Source: an uncultured Bacteroidales bacterium
GTDB lineage: Bacteria > Bacteroidota > Bacteroidia > Bacteroidales > Muribaculaceae
Reading direction: 5' to 3'
Length of the DNA: 35,075 nt
Assembly (NCBI GenBank): GCA_949285735.1
Contig: CASEAQ010000047.1
Location: 1-35,075, forward strand
The notes under the pieces were generated by a model that was not told the DNA's origin, searched no databases, and was given only the letters and a program-made list of their open reading frames with translations. The translations under genes and the position numbers were made by a program. Below, one piece after another: positions 22,367 through 31,300 of this stretch. How positions within the stretch are numbered: the first letter of the stretch is position 1; every line of letters starts with the position of its first letter.

Positions 22367-24902
22367 TAGTGTTCTTTACGTCTGCCGTTGCTTGTCGCTT
22401 CCTACACTTCATCACCCCGATGGCGATGGTGGCAATGACAGCAATGTATATGAGTATTATGGAAATATAAGCAAGCGTCTCGGTCACAGTCACCGACTTT
22501 GGCTCAAACGTGAATGTCACCGTGTGGCTTCCTGCCGGAATGCGCAACGCCCGCAACACATAGTTGACGCGCCCGATGGGTGCAGGATTGCCATCGATGG
22601 TAGCCTCCCAGCCCCACGGGAAATACACCTCCGAGAAGACTGCCACGCCGCCATTCTTGCTCTCGGCATGGTAAGTGAGGCGGTTGGGGGCATACGTCGT
22701 TTCATAAATAGTGTCACCGGCAGCCTTGGCTGGTATGCTTGAGCCGAGTGCCAACTCAAATTGCTTGTCGGCAACAGCCTCCACCGACGGATCGAAATTG
22801 TCGAGAAAGTGCATTTCCTCGTTTGGAGAGTCAACATACTTCACATTGTCAACAAACCACGCATTGCCCAAAGCTCCCGGATTGACCGACACATCAGTAT
22901 TGCTCGTCACCACATACTTTGTGTTGAGCATATCGAGCACCTTGATGTTTATATTGTTGTTGCGTGGGTCGATCTGGTAACTCATCAGGTCTTGGTAACG
23001 CGACAACTTGGCTGCATGGTAACCGCCAATCGACTTATGGTAATACGACGGCATTGCATCTTCAAAAAGCGGAATATCAAACACGCGGTAGTTCATCGCC
23101 GTGTCGCTCAATATCGCCTTGTCGGCTGGTCGCATGGCAAACAACTCCTGCTCGTTGGTTTCGACAGGCTTGACAAACGACTCATGGCTCAAATAACGCT
23201 TGTTGACAGTGTAAAGGTCGATAAGCACCACAACACCAATCAAAACCGTAGCCACGACAGGCTTGATTTCCCCTGCCCGCATCACGAATATCACCCCAAG
23301 CCCGAGCGCGATGATGACAAAGCTGCGGATGGCATCCGAGGCAATCATCGCCGCCCTCACGTCGGCAATTGCAGCATACAGCGTGGGCAACTGCTGCGAA
23401 TAGCCCTGATTGAAAAAGTCGGCTTCTTGCTGCGAATACAGGTTGAATATACCCGGGAACCAATACACAATGAGGCACACCAAGGCACATGCACCGAGCG
23501 TGGCAAACGTAGCTGTCCACTGCCACGGCTTCAGTTCCTTATCGAACAACACCTTCTGCAATGCAAGCATTGCAAGCAGCGGGATGGTGAACTCTGCCAC
23601 CACAAGAATGCTCGACACCGTGCGAAACTTGTTGTAGAGTGGGAAATGGTCGATAAACAAGTCGGTGAACCACATCAAGTTATGCCCCCACGAGAGCATC
23701 ACGGTGATGATGGTCACAATGAGCACAGCCCACTTCATGGAACCCTTTATGATGATACACCCGACGACAAACAGCGCGAAAATCAATGCACCCACATAAA
23801 CAGGACCATTGGTCATCGGCTGGTCGCCAAAGTATTGGGGAAATTGCGACAGATATTGATAGTCTTGCGACGAGATTTTTCCTTCTTTAAGCAGCCTCTT
23901 GGCTTGGTCGGTATCGGCAAGCGTGAGCATATTGTTATTTCCGCCCACGGGCTTTATCGTTGCACCACCGTCAACGTTGGGAATGAGCAGCGTGAAAGTT
24001 TCCGACTTTCCATAGCTCCAGGCTGTTATATAATCTTTGTTAAGACCTCCATTAGTGGAATTTGCAGTGGCAGTGGCGAGTTCCGAGTGTCCGCCACGCA
24101 TTGTCTCCTTGCTATATTCGTAGGTATTATACAAGTTGGGCGAATTGGCAAGCACGGCAAGCACGGCAGCCACGGCAAGCACTCCTGTGGCAACCCCCCA
24201 TTGCTTCACACGCTTTTCGCGCCACGCCATCACCAAATATCCTATTGCAAGCCCCGCTATCAGGAACAAGAAATAATAGGACATCTGTATGTGGTTAGAC
24301 GAAATCTGCATGGCGGCAAACAATGCTGCGCACGTTCCGCCAAGCAAGTAACGACCGCGATAGCACCAAATGATGCCGGCAATAGTCGGCGGCACATAGG
24401 TGAGCGTCAAGAACTTCCATATATGCCCGGCACCGATTATTATGACGAAATATGACGAAAACGCATAGGCAATAGCTCCTATCAAGGCGATATGCCACCG
24501 TGCCCGGCAAGCTATCAGCAAGATGAAGAAGCCAAGCATCATCATAAACAGCAAGTTGGCTGGAGATGGCAACCACAACCCATACACGTCGTTAACCCAC
24601 GACAACAACGCGCTGCTGCCATAAGAGGGCGCAATCTGGAACATCGGCATACCCGAGAACAGCGAATTAGTCCACCACGACGTTTCGCCCGTCTCGGCTT
24701 TAAATTCCTTTGCCTCTTGCCCGTTTGCCACGCCCTGCACAATATCGTGCTGGCGCAACACGTTGCCCTCGATTGCATCGGGATAGAAAAATGCCAATGA
24801 AATCAACGCCATCACCACCACGGCAATGACCACAAACAGTGCTTGTGGCTTCTTCCGTTCTCCGGCAAAACTGCCACCACTTGCCACGCTATCTTTCTCC
24901 AT
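22356..24902 (-). CDS. YfhO-family multi-pass membrane protein
   Basis: 848 residues from the ATG at 24902 (MEKDSVASGG). A GTG-started extension to 24980 runs through the promoter and is rejected. After a first helix (ALFVVIAVVVMALISLAFF) comes a loop with LRQHDIVQGVANGQEAKEF and WWTNSLFSGMPMFQIAP, the YfhO-family signature near the presumed active loop of these GT-C-like glycosyltransferases. Twelve or so helices follow, and the C-terminal ~250 residues form an extracytoplasmic domain ending NRLTYHAES, VYFPWGWEATIDG and VLRALRIPAGSHTVTFTFEP, also typical. Characterised YfhO relatives add sugars to lipoteichoic acid or related polymers; the substrate here is unknown. It is the first gene of an operon with the methyltransferase-fold gene. 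Confidence 0.88.
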   Translation of the reverse strand: MEKDSVASGGSFAGERKKPQALFVVIAVVVMALISLAFFYPDAIEGNVLRQHDIVQGVANGQEAKEFKAETGETSWWTNSLFSGMPMFQIAPSYGSSALLSWVNDVYGLWLPSPANLLFMMMLGFFILLIACRARWHIALIGAIAYAFSSYFVIIIGAGHIWKFLTLTYVPPTIAGIIWCYRGRYLLGGTCAALFAAMQISSNHIQMSYYFLFLIAGLAIGYLVMAWREKRVKQWGVATGVLAVAAVLAVLANSPNLYNTYEYSKETMRGGHSELATATANSTNGGLNKDYITAWSYGKSETFTLLIPNVDGGATIKPVGGNNNMLTLADTDQAKRLLKEGKISSQDYQYLSQFPQYFGDQPMTNGPVYVGALIFALFVVGCIIIKGSMKWAVLIVTIITVMLSWGHNLMWFTDLFIDHFPLYNKFRTVSSILVVAEFTIPLLAMLALQKVLFDKELKPWQWTATFATLGACALVCLIVYWFPGIFNLYSQQEADFFNQGYSQQLPTLYAAIADVRAAMIASDAIRSFVIIALGLGVIFVMRAGEIKPVVATVLIGVVVLIDLYTVNKRYLSHESFVKPVETNEQELFAMRPADKAILSDTAMNYRVFDIPLFEDAMPSYYHKSIGGYHAAKLSRYQDLMSYQIDPRNNNINIKVLDMLNTKYVVTSNTDVSVNPGALGNAWFVDNVKYVDSPNEEMHFLDNFDPSVEAVADKQFELALGSSIPAKAAGDTIYETTYAPNRLTYHAESKNGGVAVFSEVYFPWGWEATIDGNPAPIGRVNYVLRALRIPAGSHTVTFTFEPKSVTVTETLAYISIILIYIAVIATIAIGVMKCRKRQATADVKNTNAK

Positions 24903-24923
24903 ATATAAATCTGTCGTAAAATA

Positions 24924-24967
24924 TTGCGGTAAAGTTACAAACAAATAAATAATTGCGCAAACCCCAA
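24924..24967. repeat. Left direct repeat flanking the toxin-antitoxin cassette (contains the yfhO promoter)
   Basis: The 44 bases match 25750-25790, including a 25-base perfect stretch at 24943-24967. The -7 element of the yfhO gene lies inside. Differences from the right copy are one extra G, one substitution and a 2-base indel. Confidence 0.85.
24930..24937 (-). promoter_or_regulatory. Promoter -7-like element TAACTTTA for the yfhO operon
   Basis: Matches TAnnTTTG except for the last base, on the minus strand and 27 bases before the ATG at 24902. It lies within the left direct repeat. Confidence 0.5.
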
Positions 24968-25091
24968 GGTTACAGCCCACACAAAAACAACCTACTTAGA
25001 TTTTATTGCTCAACAATTTGGAACGCTTTTCCAAGACAAGTTTTACACTTTTTTGAACAAGTTTAGCCAACTGTCAAAAAAGCACCAACAC

Positions 25092-25424
25092 TCACAACTC
25101 AGCAACCAACTTCTTTAATTCCTTGTCGGATATAGAACTATATTCCGATTTGTCATAAATCGTCAACAATACTATTTGCTGCTCCTGCACTGCAATTATT
25201 GTCGTATAAGTTATGACTCTTGCTCCTCCGCTCTTCCCTCTATTTTTTGAAGTAATATTCATGCGTATCTTTTGTAAACCTCCGCCTAAATCTACACCCA
25301 TTTTGGGATTTTCAATCAATTTAGCCTCCAACTTTCTCAAATCAAGCACAATAGACGGGTATTTCTTTGCCAATTGTTTTACCCTTTTTACAAAAGTCCT
25401 ACCTGGTATAACAGTAACTTTTAT
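25092..25424 (-). CDS. RelE/ParE-type toxin with no standard start codon
   Basis: The recognised core, AKKYPSIVLDLRKLEAKLIENPKMGVDLG with KIRMNITSKNRGKSGGARVITY and VLLTIYDKSEYSSISDKEL, is that of RelE/ParE-family mRNA or gyrase toxins. The only standard start, TTG at 25373, would remove the first beta strand and helix. Homology continues upstream in frame (IKVTVIPGRTFVKRVKQL) to about 25412-25424. No ATG, GTG or TTG occurs there before an in-frame stop. ATT (within the 3' end of the antitoxin) or ATA is the likely start, so the 5' coordinate is approximate. The gene is downstream of and overlapping its antitoxin. Toxin family is fairly sure; the target (ribosome-bound mRNA or gyrase) is not. 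Confidence 0.75.
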   Translation of the reverse strand: MKVTVIPGRTFVKRVKQLAKKYPSIVLDLRKLEAKLIENPKMGVDLGGGLQKIRMNITSKNRGKSGGARVITYTTIIAVQEQQIVLLTIYDKSEYSSISDKELKKLVAEL

Positions 25425-25684
25425 TTCGTTTCTTCTAATTCGGCATACAGTTCATTCATAGACATGAATTGACTTTTCCCATTTTTCACGTCCTCCACTT
25501 CCCTCAAAGCCTCCTTCAAATCAGCTCTCAACTCTTCTTTAAACTGTGCCGAGCCTTTTATCTTTTCTGCTCGTTTCAATTGACGTATATAAGCACATAT
25601 TTTACCAAGCACATCTGGATTGTTGATTGACATCAATTCCTCCATCATGCTGTATTTCAAACTATTCAATTCTGCGGTTCTCAT
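25421..25684 (-). CDS. Antitoxin of the RelE/ParE-type pair
   Basis: 87 residues from the ATG at 25684 (MRTAELNSLKYSMMEELMSINN). The longer frame to 25783 would cross the promoter. It is helical and charged, with a Met-rich N-terminus and a C-terminal tail (SQFMSMNELYAELEETK) of the kind that wraps the toxin. Many Bacteroidota RelE-type pairs start with a protein like this, but I cannot name the family. It overlaps the toxin's 5' end and is transcribed from a -7-like element in the right direct repeat. Autoregulation is expected from the family and not visible here. Confidence 0.7.
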   Translation of the reverse strand: MRTAELNSLKYSMMEELMSINNPDVLGKICAYIRQLKRAEKIKGSAQFKEELRADLKEALREVEDVKNGKSQFMSMNELYAELEETK

Positions 25685-25749
25685 ATAGTCCTGTTTTTTC
25701 GATATATACAATTCTTTTGTAATAGTCGGCAATCTATTAAAAAGTTTTG

Positions 25750-25790
25750 TTGCGTAAAGATACAAAAATAAATAATTGCGCAAACCCCAA
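25750..25790. repeat. Right direct repeat flanking the toxin-antitoxin cassette
   Basis: Copy of 24924-24967, with 25 bases perfect at 25766-25790. It supplies the -7-like element of the antitoxin gene. Its right half is also one arm of the panB terminator. Confidence 0.85.
25755..25762 (-). promoter_or_regulatory. Promoter -7-like element TATCTTTA for the toxin-antitoxin operon
   Basis: Matches TAnnTTTG except for the last base, about 70 bases before the antitoxin ATG. It is the repeat copy of the yfhO promoter element. Confidence 0.5.
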
Positions 25791-25816
25791 CAGTGGAGGT
25801 CTGCGCAATTATTTGA
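25769..25816 (-). terminator. Intrinsic terminator of panB
   Basis: Arms AAATAATTGCGCA...ACC and GGT...TGCGCAATTATTT pair over about 16 bases with one mismatch around an 11-base loop. On the minus strand it is followed by ATTTTTGTATC. It lies 12 bases past the panB stop. Confidence 0.82.
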
Positions 25817-25827
25817 ATGTGTGTTTC

Positions 25828-26649
25828 TTAATATTGTTCTTTCTCGTTGGGGAAATCTCCGCTCTTCACGTCGTTGATGTAGTTGCCCACAGCCTCAATG
25901 ATGGTCGAGCCAATCGAGGCATAGCGGCGCAAGAAGCGCGGCGAGAAGCCCATGTTGATGCCGAGCATATCGTGCATCACAAGCACCTGGCCGTCAACGC
26001 CTCCGCCGGCACCAATACCGATTACAGGTATTTCGAGTTCGTCGGCAACTTGCTTGGCAAGTGCTGCCGGGATTTTCTCAAGCACAAGTGCAAAGCACCC
26101 TATCTCTTGCAACATACGCGCATCGCTGATGAGCTTTTCTGCCTCAGCCTTTTCCTTGGCACGAACGGCATAAGTACCAAACTTGTTGATTGACTGCGGA
26201 GTCAAGCCAAGGTGACCCATCACGGGAATACCTGCACAAAGAATCTTCTCGATTGATTCGCGTATTTCGGCACCGCCTTCGAGTTTCACACAGTCGGCAT
26301 GGGTCTCCTTCATGATACGCACCGCCGACGAGAATGCCTCAAGCGGGTTGCCTTGATATGTTCCGAAAGGCATATCCACCACCACCAATGCGCGGTTGAC
26401 AGCCTTCATCACCGACTTGCCGTGATATATCATTTGGTCGAGCGTCATGGGCAATGTAGTGACATTGCCTGCCATCACGTTCGATGCCGAGTCGCCTACA
26501 AGGATAACGTCCATGCCAGCCTCGTCGATGAGCTTTGCCATCGAATAGTCGTAAGCCGTTAGCATTGAAATCTTTTCACCACGCTGCTTCATTTCTATCA
26601 AGCGGTGAGTGGTGACTTTACGTTTATCTTCAGCTGTGTAAGTTGACAT
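25828..26649 (-). CDS. panB: 3-methyl-2-oxobutanoate hydroxymethyltransferase
   Basis: 273 residues from the ATG at 26649 ([17 protein letters not shown]). The ORF reaches 26715, but that part crosses the promoter. PanB makes ketopantoate from 2-oxoisovalerate and methylenetetrahydrofolate, the first committed step to pantothenate and CoA, in the cytoplasm. Signatures are [25 protein letters not shown] with the Mg2+-binding Asp (D53), [32 protein letters not shown] and FALVLEKIP with the catalytic Glu, then [15 protein letters not shown]. The gene is monocistronic, with a perfect -7 element and a strong terminator. Confidence 0.97.
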   Translation of the reverse strand: MSTYTAEDKRKVTTHRLIEMKQRGEKISMLTAYDYSMAKLIDEAGMDVILVGDSASNVMAGNVTTLPMTLDQMIYHGKSVMKAVNRALVVVDMPFGTYQGNPLEAFSSAVRIMKETHADCVKLEGGAEIRESIEKILCAGIPVMGHLGLTPQSINKFGTYAVRAKEKAEAEKLISDARMLQEIGCFALVLEKIPAALAKQVADELEIPVIGIGAGGGVDGQVLVMHDMLGINMGFSPRFLRRYASIGSTIIEAVGNYINDVKSGDFPNEKEQY

Positions 26650-26679
26650 AATTTTAGTTATTTTTTGAAATTGACGCGG

Positions 26680-26687
26680 CAAAGATA
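26680..26687 (-). promoter_or_regulatory. Promoter -7 element TATCTTTG for panB
   Basis: Exact TAnnTTTG match on the minus strand, 30 bases before the ATG at 26649. Confidence 0.68.
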
Positions 26688-26770
26688 CAGCAAGCCGATA
26701 GCAATTGCAAATCATGCGGGCAAGATTTTACGCCCCGCACCACAATAATGGCAAAATATCACACTCACAT

Positions 26771-27697
26771 TCAAGGTGTTTCGGGCAACAGCGAGGCATT
26801 GCGGCTCAGTCCGTCGAGACGGGTGCGGCGCACGGCGCTGTGGGCAAAAAGGTGCCTGAAGCGCGAAGGCGACATCGCCACAATATCTTGCCGCGAGAGC
26901 GAAAGAAACTCGTCGGTGGGCTGGAACGCATCTACAGCAGTGGGCAATGCATTGCGGTTGTGCGGGCACACAAGTTGGCAAGTATCACAGCCATACACGC
27001 GATTGCCCGCCACCTTGGCAACCCAGTCGGGCAACCCGCCGCGCCTCTCTATCAACTGGCACGACAAGCACCTCCGCGCATCGAGCGCACTGCCACCTTG
27101 CAACGCTCCGCCAGGGCACGCAACCTCACATCGGCGGCAGTCACCGCAAGTCAAGGCACATGGCTCATCAGGCTCGACTTCGAGCGTAGTAACAAGTTCG
27201 CCCAAAAAAAAGAATGAACCATGCCCGGGAATTATCAACGTATTGTTGCGCCCGATGAAGCCAAGCCCTGCACGACGTGCCCAATATCGCTCTCGCAACG
27301 GCGCGGTATCGGTACACGGGCGCGACTTACACCCCGTTTCCTGCTCGATGAAGGCTGCAAGCTGATACAGCATCCCTTTCACCACTTCGTGATAGTCTTG
27401 CCCGTAGGCATACAAGGCAAATTGCGGCACCTCCAGCCGCTGCCTCACAGCTGGCAAATAATTAAGTGCCACAGAAATAACTGTTTTGGCGCCATCGAGC
27501 AGCAAACGCGGGTCGTTGCGCACGTCGCGATAACGTGCAGCATAGTCCATGCAGTCGTTTTTGCCCGAGGCAATCCACTCGTCATACTGTTCCACCGCCC
27601 ACTGCTCCACCACCTCGGCACGAGCAAAACCACAAGCGTCAAATCCCAACTCAATAGCCTTGCGGCGCACCATCTCGCGCACGTCGTCGCGGCTCAT
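26771..27697 (-). CDS. queG: Epoxyqueuosine reductase
   Basis: 308 residues. QueG reduces epoxyqueuosine to queuosine in tRNA using cobalamin and two [4Fe-4S] clusters. The catalytic Asp is D130 in CTDTAPLRERYWA, followed by RAGLGFIGRNNTLI. The cluster cysteines are in LTCGDCRRCEVACP and CLSCQLIE, then VYGCDTCQLVCPHN. The start is the ATG at 27697, overlapping the stop of the polysaccharide deacetylase by 4 bases (ATGA-type), so the two are translated as a unit although no pathway link is apparent. The protein lacks the extra C-terminal HEAT-like region of longer QueG proteins, which is common. Confidence 0.95.
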   Translation of the reverse strand: MSRDDVREMVRRKAIELGFDACGFARAEVVEQWAVEQYDEWIASGKNDCMDYAARYRDVRNDPRLLLDGAKTVISVALNYLPAVRQRLEVPQFALYAYGQDYHEVVKGMLYQLAAFIEQETGCKSRPCTDTAPLRERYWARRAGLGFIGRNNTLIIPGHGSFFFLGELVTTLEVEPDEPCALTCGDCRRCEVACPGGALQGGSALDARRCLSCQLIERRGGLPDWVAKVAGNRVYGCDTCQLVCPHNRNALPTAVDAFQPTDEFLSLSRQDIVAMSPSRFRHLFAHSAVRRTRLDGLSRNASLLPETP

Positions 27698-28311
27698 GGC
27701 TCTATGATTGACGAAAATTCATACCCCTGCTCGATGAGCCACTCAATCGAGCGCGGCAAAGCATACTTCATGTTTGCCTCGGCTTTCAACGAATCGTGAA
27801 ACACGATAATCGACCCGTTGCGCACATAACGGCGCACGTTGCGAAACACCTGCTCGCCTGAGAGCTTGCGGTTGTAGTCGCGCGTCACGAGGTCATACAT
27901 CACTATATTGTAGTGGTTCTTGAGCAATCGTGCAGTGCCCCAGCGCATTATGCCATGTGGTGGGCGAAACAGTGTCGAGCCGATGAGCTCTTCCGCCTCC
28001 TTCACGTTGCGCAGGTAGGTGCGAGTGGTGACAATCGAACTTTGCACGTGGTTCATCGTGTGGTTGCCCACGCTATGCCCTCTGAGCCTCAGCTCCTTGA
28101 AAAGTTCGGGATTGCGCTTCACGTTTTCCCCCACGCAGAAGAATGTGGCTTTCACTCCATAGCGGTCGAGCGTGTCGAGCACCCACGGCGTGACTTCGGG
28201 AATCGGACCATCGTCGAATGTGAGGTAAACCACCTTTTGACGGCGGTTGAGCCTCCATATCGCCTCTGGGAAGAGCATACGGTAGAGTAACGGTGGTTGT
28301 TCTATCAACAT
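27694..28311 (-). CDS. Polysaccharide deacetylase (NodB/CE4 family)
   Basis: 205 residues. The NodB motifs are complete: TFDDGP (residues 31-36; catalytic base D33 and metal D34), the metal-binding histidines in GNHTMNH (H84 and H88), the RPPHG motif around residue 117, and a late IIVFHDS with the catalytic His. CE4 enzymes remove N- or O-acetyl groups from chitin-like or murein glycans. No clear signal peptide is seen; the N-terminus (MLIEQPPLLYRMLFPEAIWRL) is only weakly hydrophobic, so the location is uncertain. It is the first gene of a pair with queG. Confidence 0.92.
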   Translation of the reverse strand: MLIEQPPLLYRMLFPEAIWRLNRRQKVVYLTFDDGPIPEVTPWVLDTLDRYGVKATFFCVGENVKRNPELFKELRLRGHSVGNHTMNHVQSSIVTTRTYLRNVKEAEELIGSTLFRPPHGIMRWGTARLLKNHYNIVMYDLVTRDYNRKLSGEQVFRNVRRYVRNGSIIVFHDSLKAEANMKYALPRSIEWLIEQGYEFSSIIEP

Positions 28312-28338
28312 ATCTGTCCAATAATACTTCTAAACGCT

Positions 28339-28379
28339 ACAATGCCGCACCCCTTTGTAACGTGAGGGTACGGCATTGT
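28339..28379 (-). terminator. Hairpin after the DUF2723 gene
   Basis: Arms ACAATGCCGCACCC and GGGTACGGCATTGT pair with one mismatch around a 13-base loop, 17 bases past the minus-strand stop at 28397. The T-run follows on the plus strand (TTTTTC); on the minus strand the tail is AGCGTTTAG, so it is a weaker terminator in that sense. Confidence 0.6.
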
Positions 28380-28396
28380 TTTTCTTCAAACACACA

Positions 28397-31300
28397 TTAT
28401 TGTTGGTGAGGCTGGCGGAACTGCAACTGGCGGTTGAGATTCACACCACGGTTTTCAATCCTCTTAACCATGCTCTCGGTCTGTTCATCGCTTGCTATTA
28501 CACCATACAGGTCGAGCAACGACATCAAGTAGTGCTGATCGACATACTGGTCGTTATACGACAAGCGGCGATAGTCGTTCAAGTCGAGCGACTGGCAGAA
28601 CACAACATACTGTGCATAACGGTCTATCTCTCTGTCGAGCAACGCAATCGCCTTCTGCGTATCGGCTTCGCTCTGACAATCTTCGCCAATCAAGGCATAA
28701 GCCTGGGCGATGCGCTGACCCATCTGAATCGAGTAGGGCGACGTATGTTCAGGCAGCTTCTCGAGCATCAAGTCGAGCACCTCACGAGCCTTGTCGTACT
28801 TGCCCTCCTCGATGAGCGACATTGCAAGGTCGGTGATAGTAGAGCGAGTCGTAGTCACCATGCGGCGCACCGTCTCGTCGAGGTAGAGGCTGCCATCCTT
28901 GTCTTGGTCGAGCCCGCCCCAACGGAATTTGTTGACAACGTTGTCATACATCTTGTCGGTGTCAACGGCAATCACTCCACCACGCACATTGTTCTTTATC
29001 GGCACCAACTGGTAAGCCATGCCTGTGCATAGCATATATTTCTGCAAACCAAGGTAATAACTTTCAGGAACAGTCATTGCAAAGTAAACCGGGCGTTTCC
29101 ATCCCTCCGCGATGCTCGCATTGATAATATCCAAGCACATCACCTTGCTCGATGTCATGCCCATTTCACGTGCCGTATATTGGTCGGCAAGCATGTTGCA
29201 GTCGATATATTCCTCAATAGCTGCTGCGCGTTCTGGCTTTACTATGCCGGCGTCAACAACTGCCTGCGAATCAACAGGTATGTACATCACCGGATATTTC
29301 ATCTCGGGCAACTTCCAGTCGTTGTTCTTGCTGTCGGGAGAATAGTATTGCTCCAACGAGGTACTTACAGGCACTGGAATCGTGTCGGGATAAATGAAAT
29401 AGCCATACTGACGGTCGTTGTAGGCAAATGTCATGCCATCAGCCATCATCGGCAGCGGAGCCGACTCGTATGCTGGGCGGCGCATCTGGTTGATATACCA
29501 GTCAGTAGCAAGATACGATAGGTTTACAACGCGCACGTCGGTGCGGAACCCTTCTACCTCCTGGCAATACCACAGCGGGAATGTATCGTTGTCGCCGTTG
29601 GTGAATATTATACCATTTTCACCCACGCTCGACAAGTAGTTCATACCAAAGTCGCGTGCTGCATACCTGCCCGAGCGGTCGTGGTCGTCCCACGTTTGGC
29701 TCACCATCTGGAACGGCACCACAAGCCCCACGATGCAAGCCACGGCAGCAACGGCAAGACTGTTGCGGCTCGTGAAATCTTCTTCGGCAGCTTTGGGCTG
29801 CTTCTTGGCTTTCTGCATCAAGTACATCACAGCCTTCCAGAATCCTGCGACACCCATTCCCACCCATATTGCAAAGGCGTAGAACGAGCCGGCAAATGCA
29901 TAGTCGCGTTCGCGAGGCTGGTTGGGCGTTTGATTAAGGTATATCACGATGGCGATACCCGTCATGAAGAACAGGAAGAATATCACCCAGAATTGTTCGA
30001 TGCCTCGCTTGTCGGCAAATGCCTGCCACAACAAGCCAATGATACCCAGCAGCAACGGCAAGAAGAAGAACACGTTGTGCCCCTTGTTGCCCGTAGTGAG
30101 ATCGGTCGGCAACAACGACTGGTCGCCAAGGCGTGGATTGTCGATAAACGGGATACCGCTCACCCAGTTACCGTGGGTGATTTCGCCCTGACCCTGAATG
30201 TCGTTCTGGCGACCAACAAAGTTCCACATAAAGTACCGCCAATACATATAGTTAAGCTGGTAGTCGATAAAGAAACGCAAGTTTTCGAGCATTGTCGGCT
30301 TGGTCTTCATCTCGGTCTTGATGGGGTTGCCATTGCGGTCGAGCTGAGTAGTAGCCTTCACCTGCGTGCCCTTCAAGCCTATCCAGTCGCGATATTGCGT
30401 AGCGTGTTGCGGACTGTAGATGCGCGGGAAGAGCATCTTCATCTCGGGGGCATACTCATAGGTTTCGGAGTAGCCTATAGCCTTGTAGCGGTCGGGCTGG
30501 TCGGGCGAAGTCTTCACTTCCTTGGCATAGAGCGTCTTCCCCTTGTGCGACACCGGGCTCATCACGCCGTTCGACTGCTCTTGGTAAACAATCGGAGCAT
30601 TGAGCATCTGTCCGTAGAACAGAGGACGGTCGCCATACTGCTCACGGTTAAGGTAGCTGCTGAGGGCAAATACGTTGTCGGGCGAGTTCTGATCCATGGG
30701 TGTTTGCGCCGACGAACGTATCAATATCAACGCATACGACGAGTAGCCAATGAAGATAACGAGAATGCTCAATACCGTTATCGAGAATATGCGCACTGGT
30801 ATTCGCTTGCACAACTTGAACAGGTAGTAGAGCAGTCCGGCGATAAGCACCACCGGTAGCAACCAACCGTCGCCGATGAAGAGCATTCCCGAGAGGAACA
30901 CGCTCAAGAAGAACGACCACTTGATGGCTGTCGCATTCTTTTGTCGGTAAAGTTCATACAAGCTCCAGATGAACACAGCCAAAACCAAGATGGCATATAT
31001 CAACACACCCGTGTTGAACGACATGCCAAGGGTGTTCACGCAGAAAAGTTCAACGTATTGCGCCGTCTCGATGAATCCGGGAACAAGCCCATAAAGAATA
31101 AGCACGATTATGCCAAACGACACAAGCAGAGCCAACAACGACCCCTTGACCGAGGTGTTCTTGAACTTCTTGTAGTAGAACACCAACACGATTGCGGGGA
31201 TACAGAGCAGGTTGAGCAAGTGGACGGCTATCGAAACGCCTATCACATAGGCGATTAATACCAAGTATCGGTCGCTGTGAGGCTCGTCGGCTCGGTTTTC

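Noticed and set aside
22761-24455. 564-codon open frame on the plus strand
   Set aside because: It lies entirely opposite the well-recognised yfhO-family gene; the protein is His/Arg-rich with no domain, as expected of an antisense shadow.
29681-30859. 392-codon plus-strand frame opposite the DUF2723 gene
   Set aside because: Shadow of a high-GC third-position gene; no start signal, no family resemblance.
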